59,214 nucleotides of DNA, taken from Scytonema sp. RU_4_4 (GTDB lineage Bacteria > Cyanobacteriota > Cyanobacteriia > Cyanobacteriales > Nostocaceae). The stretch spans positions 1-59,214 of the forward strand of contig JAAUSC010000013.1 in assembly GCA_012031965.1 (NCBI GenBank), given 5' to 3'. Positions 55,891 through 59,214 of this stretch are shown here, in pieces. Both the position numbers and the translations under genes were made by a program. The notes under the pieces were generated by a model, which had not been told where the DNA came from, ran no database searches, and worked only from the letters and a program-made list of their open reading frames with translations. Position 1 is the stretch's first letter. Each line of letters begins with the position of its first letter.

Positions 55891-58878
55891 ATGAGAAGAT
55901 TTACTTGTTGTGTCATTGTATTGCATTGTTTGTTTTTAGGTATACCAGCTTCTAGTGCCAAGTCGCAGGCTATCAAAATGACTGAAGCTGGGAATTTTGC
56001 TGAGAATTTTGCTGACAAGGGGATGAGGAGACAAGGGGACAAGGAGACAAGGCGACACGGGGACAAGGGGAGCAGGGGAGCAGAGGAGAATACTACTTTC
56101 TTTGAGAAACGGGGGTTACCACGAGAGCAAGTATGGGTGATTGATGGGAAGCAACAGGTACAGCGCAAATCTTTTATTTGGGTTGTTGAAGATACTAAAA
56201 AAGCTGAACAGCAACCATTTTTGCAAGTACAGAACATTGTGGAAAAGCGGACTTCGCCAGAGGAAAAAACTGATGTCACCCCGAAACCATCAAAAAAGGA
56301 AGAATTAGAGCCGTTTGATAAAGTTGTTAAACAGACTGAAATATTACCAGGGCTGTTTACTCTGTACCGAGATAAGGAAAAGAATAAAGTTTATCTAGAA
56401 ATTAAACCGGAGCAACTTAATAATAATTATTTAGCGACAGCAACGCTAGAATCTGGTATTGGTGAAGCTGGAATCTACAGTGGAATGCCGTTGCAGGATT
56501 TTTTATTTTATTTTCAACGGGTGAATAACAAAGTGCAATTTGTGGTTCGCAATGTTAACTTTCGTACCCGTGAAGGAGATCCACAAGAGCGATCGCTTGC
56601 TCGGTCTTTTAGTGACTCAGTTCTCTACTCAGTATCCATCAAAAGCATTCATCCAGTACGCAAAACAATTCTCATCGATATGGGAGATCTGCTACTGACG
56701 GATTTAGCTGGATTATCTTCTAGTTTGGGAGTTGCGCCAGCAACCGATAAATCATATTTTGGGACTGCTAAAGCCTTTCCTTTAAATATGGAAATCGAGT
56801 CGGTATTGAACTTCACTAACACCCGTGTCAATAGTGGAAAACACCGTTTTGGTGGTACATTACCAGACCTTCGAGGCTTCACTTTGCGCGTTCACTACAG
56901 TCTGTCCCAACTTCCACAAAATAATTACCGCTCGCGTCTAGCCGATGAGCGTGTTGGCTATTTTATCACTGCCTACCAAGATATCTCTAACGATGAACGT
57001 AGAGATTCATTTGTCCGCTACATCAACCGTTGGAATTTAGAAAAACAAGACCCCAGTGCAGCCCTTTCTCCACCTAAAAAACCCATTGTCTTCTGGATTG
57101 ATAACGCAGTACCCCTAGAGTACCGTGATGCTATCAAAGAAGGTGTCCTCATGTGGAATAAAGCCTTTGAAAAGGCAGGATTTAAAGATGCGATTCAAGT
57201 GCAGCAAATGCCCGATGACGCGACATGGGACCCAGCAGATATACGCTACAATACAATTCGCTGGATTAACACAGTAGATGGGTATTTCGCTATGGGACCA
57301 TCCCGCGTTAATCCCTTGAGTGGAGAAATTTTAGCTGCAGATATTCTGGTAGACGGTAGCTTTATCCGGGCGCTCAAGAATGATTATCCTAAAGTTGCAC
57401 AGCTTAACCAAACAAAAAATCAGACGTCCCTGTCGGCGTTGATGCAAAGTAGCCTGCTTTGCACGAATGAATTAGAGACAGAAAGTCGCGACACCTCTGT
57501 TGAGAGTACGGAAATGGAGGGGTTAGCGAGTCGTTTATCAAAACTGGCAGGTCAGTACGACCTTTGCTATGGTATGGAAGCTGCTAACCAATTTGCTTAC
57601 GGTTCACTGGCGATGAAGCTTTTGCGAGATGCGCCGCCAAATAATCAGCAAATGAAAGACTTCGTTCATCAATATTTACGGTTAATTATTGCACATGAAG
57701 TGGGACATACCTTGGGGTTGAGGCATAACTTCCGTGGTAGTACTTTGCTGACTCCAGAAGAAATGAACAACAAAGATGTCACTCGCAACAAGGGTCTCAT
57801 TTCGTCAGTGATGGACTATATTCCACCAAATGTTGCGCCCAGAGGTACTAAGCAGGGAGATTATTTCCCTAAGATGATCGGACCTTATGATGAGTGGGTG
57901 ATTCAATACGGATATACACCAATTCCGGTCGCAACTCCCGCAGCAGAAAAACCATTTTTGGATAAGATTACCGAGCAATCTCACAAACCTGAGTTAAGTT
58001 ATTCGACAGATGAAGATGTGTTTGACCTTGACCCAACTGCTAATGCATGGGATAACAGCAGTAATGTCTTGCTTTATTCCCATTGGCAGTTGGATAATGC
58101 ATTGGTGATGTGGCAACGTCTTAATAATGTTGACCTCTTGTCTGGAGAGAGTTTCAGCGATGTTAAGGAAGAATTTGGTACAGTATTTAGTCACTATTTT
58201 CAAAATATTTACTATATTACAAAATATGTTGGTGGTCAGTCTTTTTACAGGGTTCAACCAGGAAATCCCCAAGGAAGATTACCATTTCAGCCTGTACCTG
58301 TAGAACAACAACGCCAAGCGTTAGAGCTTGTACAAAAGTATGTCTTCGCTGAGGATGCTCTGAGCTTTCCGCCAGAATTGCTGAATAAGTTAGCACCTTC
58401 GCGTTGGCGACATTGGGGGAGTTCTCCCAGAATGGGTCGTTTGGACTTTCCCATTCATGATTGGGTTTTGTATATGCAGAGTTCGGTGTTGTGGGATTTG
58501 CTGTCAGGCGATCGCCTCTCCCGCCTCAAGGATATCGAACTCAAAAATCAAGCCAATCAAAACCTCTCTTTACCAGAGCTTTTTGATACATTGCAAAACG
58601 GTATTTGGACTGAGGTACTGAAACCAAATGGCAAGCCCATCGTCATTTCTAGTTTGCGTAGAGGCTTGCAGAGGAAATATGTTGACAAATTGACTCTGAT
58701 GGTTTTACGGAAAGAACGTGTTCCAGAAGATGCTCGGTCTCTAGCTTGGTATAAACTAAAACAATTGAATGAAAAACTTGATGGACTGAGTTCAAACGAT
58801 GAGTACACCAAAGCACATTTGTTAGAAACACGCGATCGCATTAACAAAACTTTGAACGCTCAGTTGCAGGCGAATTAG
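55891..58878 (+). CDS. Large zinc-dependent metalloprotease (DUF5117/DUF4953 type)
   Basis: A 995-residue secreted protein with a signal peptide (CCVIVLHCLFLGIPASSAKS). An N-terminal repeat-derived stretch follows (near 44-66). Then comes the DUF5117-like domain (YLEIKPEQLNNNYLATATLESGIGEAG, QDFLFYFQRVNNKVQFVVRN) and the catalytic domain with HEVGHTLGLRHNFRGS (zinc His 602, 606, 612; Glu 603) and a Met-turn in SSVMDYIPP. This is the zincin family annotated as zinc-dependent metalloprotease in cyanobacteria and Bacteroidetes. Substrate unknown; it probably acts outside the cytoplasm. Confidence 0.9.
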   Translation: MRRFTCCVIVLHCLFLGIPASSAKSQAIKMTEAGNFAENFADKGMRRQGDKETRRHGDKGSRGAEENTTFFEKRGLPREQVWVIDGKQQVQRKSFIWVVEDTKKAEQQPFLQVQNIVEKRTSPEEKTDVTPKPSKKEELEPFDKVVKQTEILPGLFTLYRDKEKNKVYLEIKPEQLNNNYLATATLESGIGEAGIYSGMPLQDFLFYFQRVNNKVQFVVRNVNFRTREGDPQERSLARSFSDSVLYSVSIKSIHPVRKTILIDMGDLLLTDLAGLSSSLGVAPATDKSYFGTAKAFPLNMEIESVLNFTNTRVNSGKHRFGGTLPDLRGFTLRVHYSLSQLPQNNYRSRLADERVGYFITAYQDISNDERRDSFVRYINRWNLEKQDPSAALSPPKKPIVFWIDNAVPLEYRDAIKEGVLMWNKAFEKAGFKDAIQVQQMPDDATWDPADIRYNTIRWINTVDGYFAMGPSRVNPLSGEILAADILVDGSFIRALKNDYPKVAQLNQTKNQTSLSALMQSSLLCTNELETESRDTSVESTEMEGLASRLSKLAGQYDLCYGMEAANQFAYGSLAMKLLRDAPPNNQQMKDFVHQYLRLIIAHEVGHTLGLRHNFRGSTLLTPEEMNNKDVTRNKGLISSVMDYIPPNVAPRGTKQGDYFPKMIGPYDEWVIQYGYTPIPVATPAAEKPFLDKITEQSHKPELSYSTDEDVFDLDPTANAWDNSSNVLLYSHWQLDNALVMWQRLNNVDLLSGESFSDVKEEFGTVFSHYFQNIYYITKYVGGQSFYRVQPGNPQGRLPFQPVPVEQQRQALELVQKYVFAEDALSFPPELLNKLAPSRWRHWGSSPRMGRLDFPIHDWVLYMQSSVLWDLLSGDRLSRLKDIELKNQANQNLSLPELFDTLQNGIWTEVLKPNGKPIVISSLRRGLQRKYVDKLTLMVLRKERVPEDARSLAWYKLKQLNEKLDGLSSNDEYTKAHLLETRDRINKTLNAQLQAN
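56020..56095. repeat. Purine-rich tandem repeat in frame in metalloprotease gene
   Basis: Units of the type GACAAGGGGA / GAGGAGACAAGG / AGCAGGGGAGCAGAGGAG are translated as KGMRRQGDKETRRHGDKGSR between the signal peptide and the first domain. The same purine-rich family appears inside cobB (26959-26990). Confidence 0.75.
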
Positions 58879-58918
58879 GAAAATTTTTGCTCATACAGCA
58901 ACAATTCCTGATTCAGAA

Positions 58919-59030
58919 ATATAGCAGTTTTCTGTTGGGTGCAATATATCAAAGAATTAAGGAACCGCACCCTCGACGCAGATTAAATGCAGATTAACTT
59001 GTATTTGATCCAAATGAGAACTGCTATAAA
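58919..59030. repeat. Second copy of the nrdJ-side MITE-like repeat
   Basis: ATAGCAGTTTTC to GAGAACTGCTAT with internal GGGTGCAATATATCAAAGA and GCACCCTCGACGCAG. These match the reverse complement of the element at 18622-18720 in order, with point changes and a small insertion. Confidence 0.75.
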
Positions 59031-59214
59031 ATCCTTTCCCCCCTGCACCGGGTGCAGTCTTAATGATAAGTCTTTAACCGGACATGATAAGCTGTTCCAC
59101 ATTTAATTTGCATTTGAAACCGCAGAGGGCGCAGAGGAGCCAGTGCGTTGCGGTGAACCAGCCCTGCAGGCGGGTTTCCCGCCGTAGGGGACTGTGTTAG
59201 CGCAGCGTGACCGG
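59031..59214. other. Repeat-rich window end
   Basis: No gene. GAGCCAGTGCGTTGCGG and GGCGGGTTTCCCGCC belong to the same repeat family as 5371-5410; the sequence is GC-rich unlike its AT-rich surroundings. Confidence 0.5.

Overview
The window is chromosomal DNA of a filamentous, probably heterocyst-forming cyanobacterium (Nostocales). Evidence: many HIP1 octamers (GCGATCGC), short tandem repeats built on GATAACTG/CAGTTATC-like units, the fbp-tal-zwf-opcA cluster, ndhF-ndhD near an RbcR-type LysR gene, a CrtW carotenoid ketolase, and a coenzyme-B12-dependent ribonucleotide reductase. No tRNA, rRNA or CRISPR array was recognised.

Layout. 1-10.7 kb: mixed housekeeping and accessory genes (CPXCG protein, SRPBCC protein, crtW, methyltransferase, membrane protein, hrcA, rhodanese, DUF3352 lipoprotein, cysE, Uma2 protein, alr4036-type PPOX flavoprotein). 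10.9-18.6 kb: nrdJ broken into four exons by two group II introns, each encoding a reverse transcriptase/maturase with an HNH domain, and one ORF-less intron of about 396 nt that fits a group I intron. The exons join to give a full-length class II reductase. All insertion sites lie in or close to conserved stretches, and one splits the NPCGE active-site motif. 18.9-28.9 kb: small proteins, an RRM protein, fbp-tal-zwf-opcA (oxidative pentose phosphate pathway), cobB (cobalamin synthesis, the cofactor nrdJ needs) and a PstS-like protein. 28.9-41 kb: polA, a PEP-CTERM/DUF4114 protein, a HAD phosphatase, a catalytic-domain-less ArgS-like protein, a Crp/Fnr regulator, a kinase plus PstS-like pair with a decayed PstS-like copy, and rbcR. 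41-47 kb: NnrU protein, thioredoxin, ndhF, ndhD (NDH-1 complex). 47-50 kb: toxin-antitoxin genes (one toxin truncated), a lone DUF433 protein and two overlapping unknown genes. 50-59 kb: dusB, dnaK, a decayed region with NACHT and ParA remnants and repeats, and a large zinc metalloprotease.

Two themes cut across the window. First, four conserved genes (hrcA, nrdJ, ndhF, dnaK) and a ParA remnant are each broken by one missing base. Restoring it gives normal-length proteins, which suggests base-calling or assembly error, or else slippage, rather than independent decay. Second, small palindromic or purine-rich repeats sit in frame inside coding genes (the second maturase, cobB, the metalloprotease and probably the ArgS-like protein).
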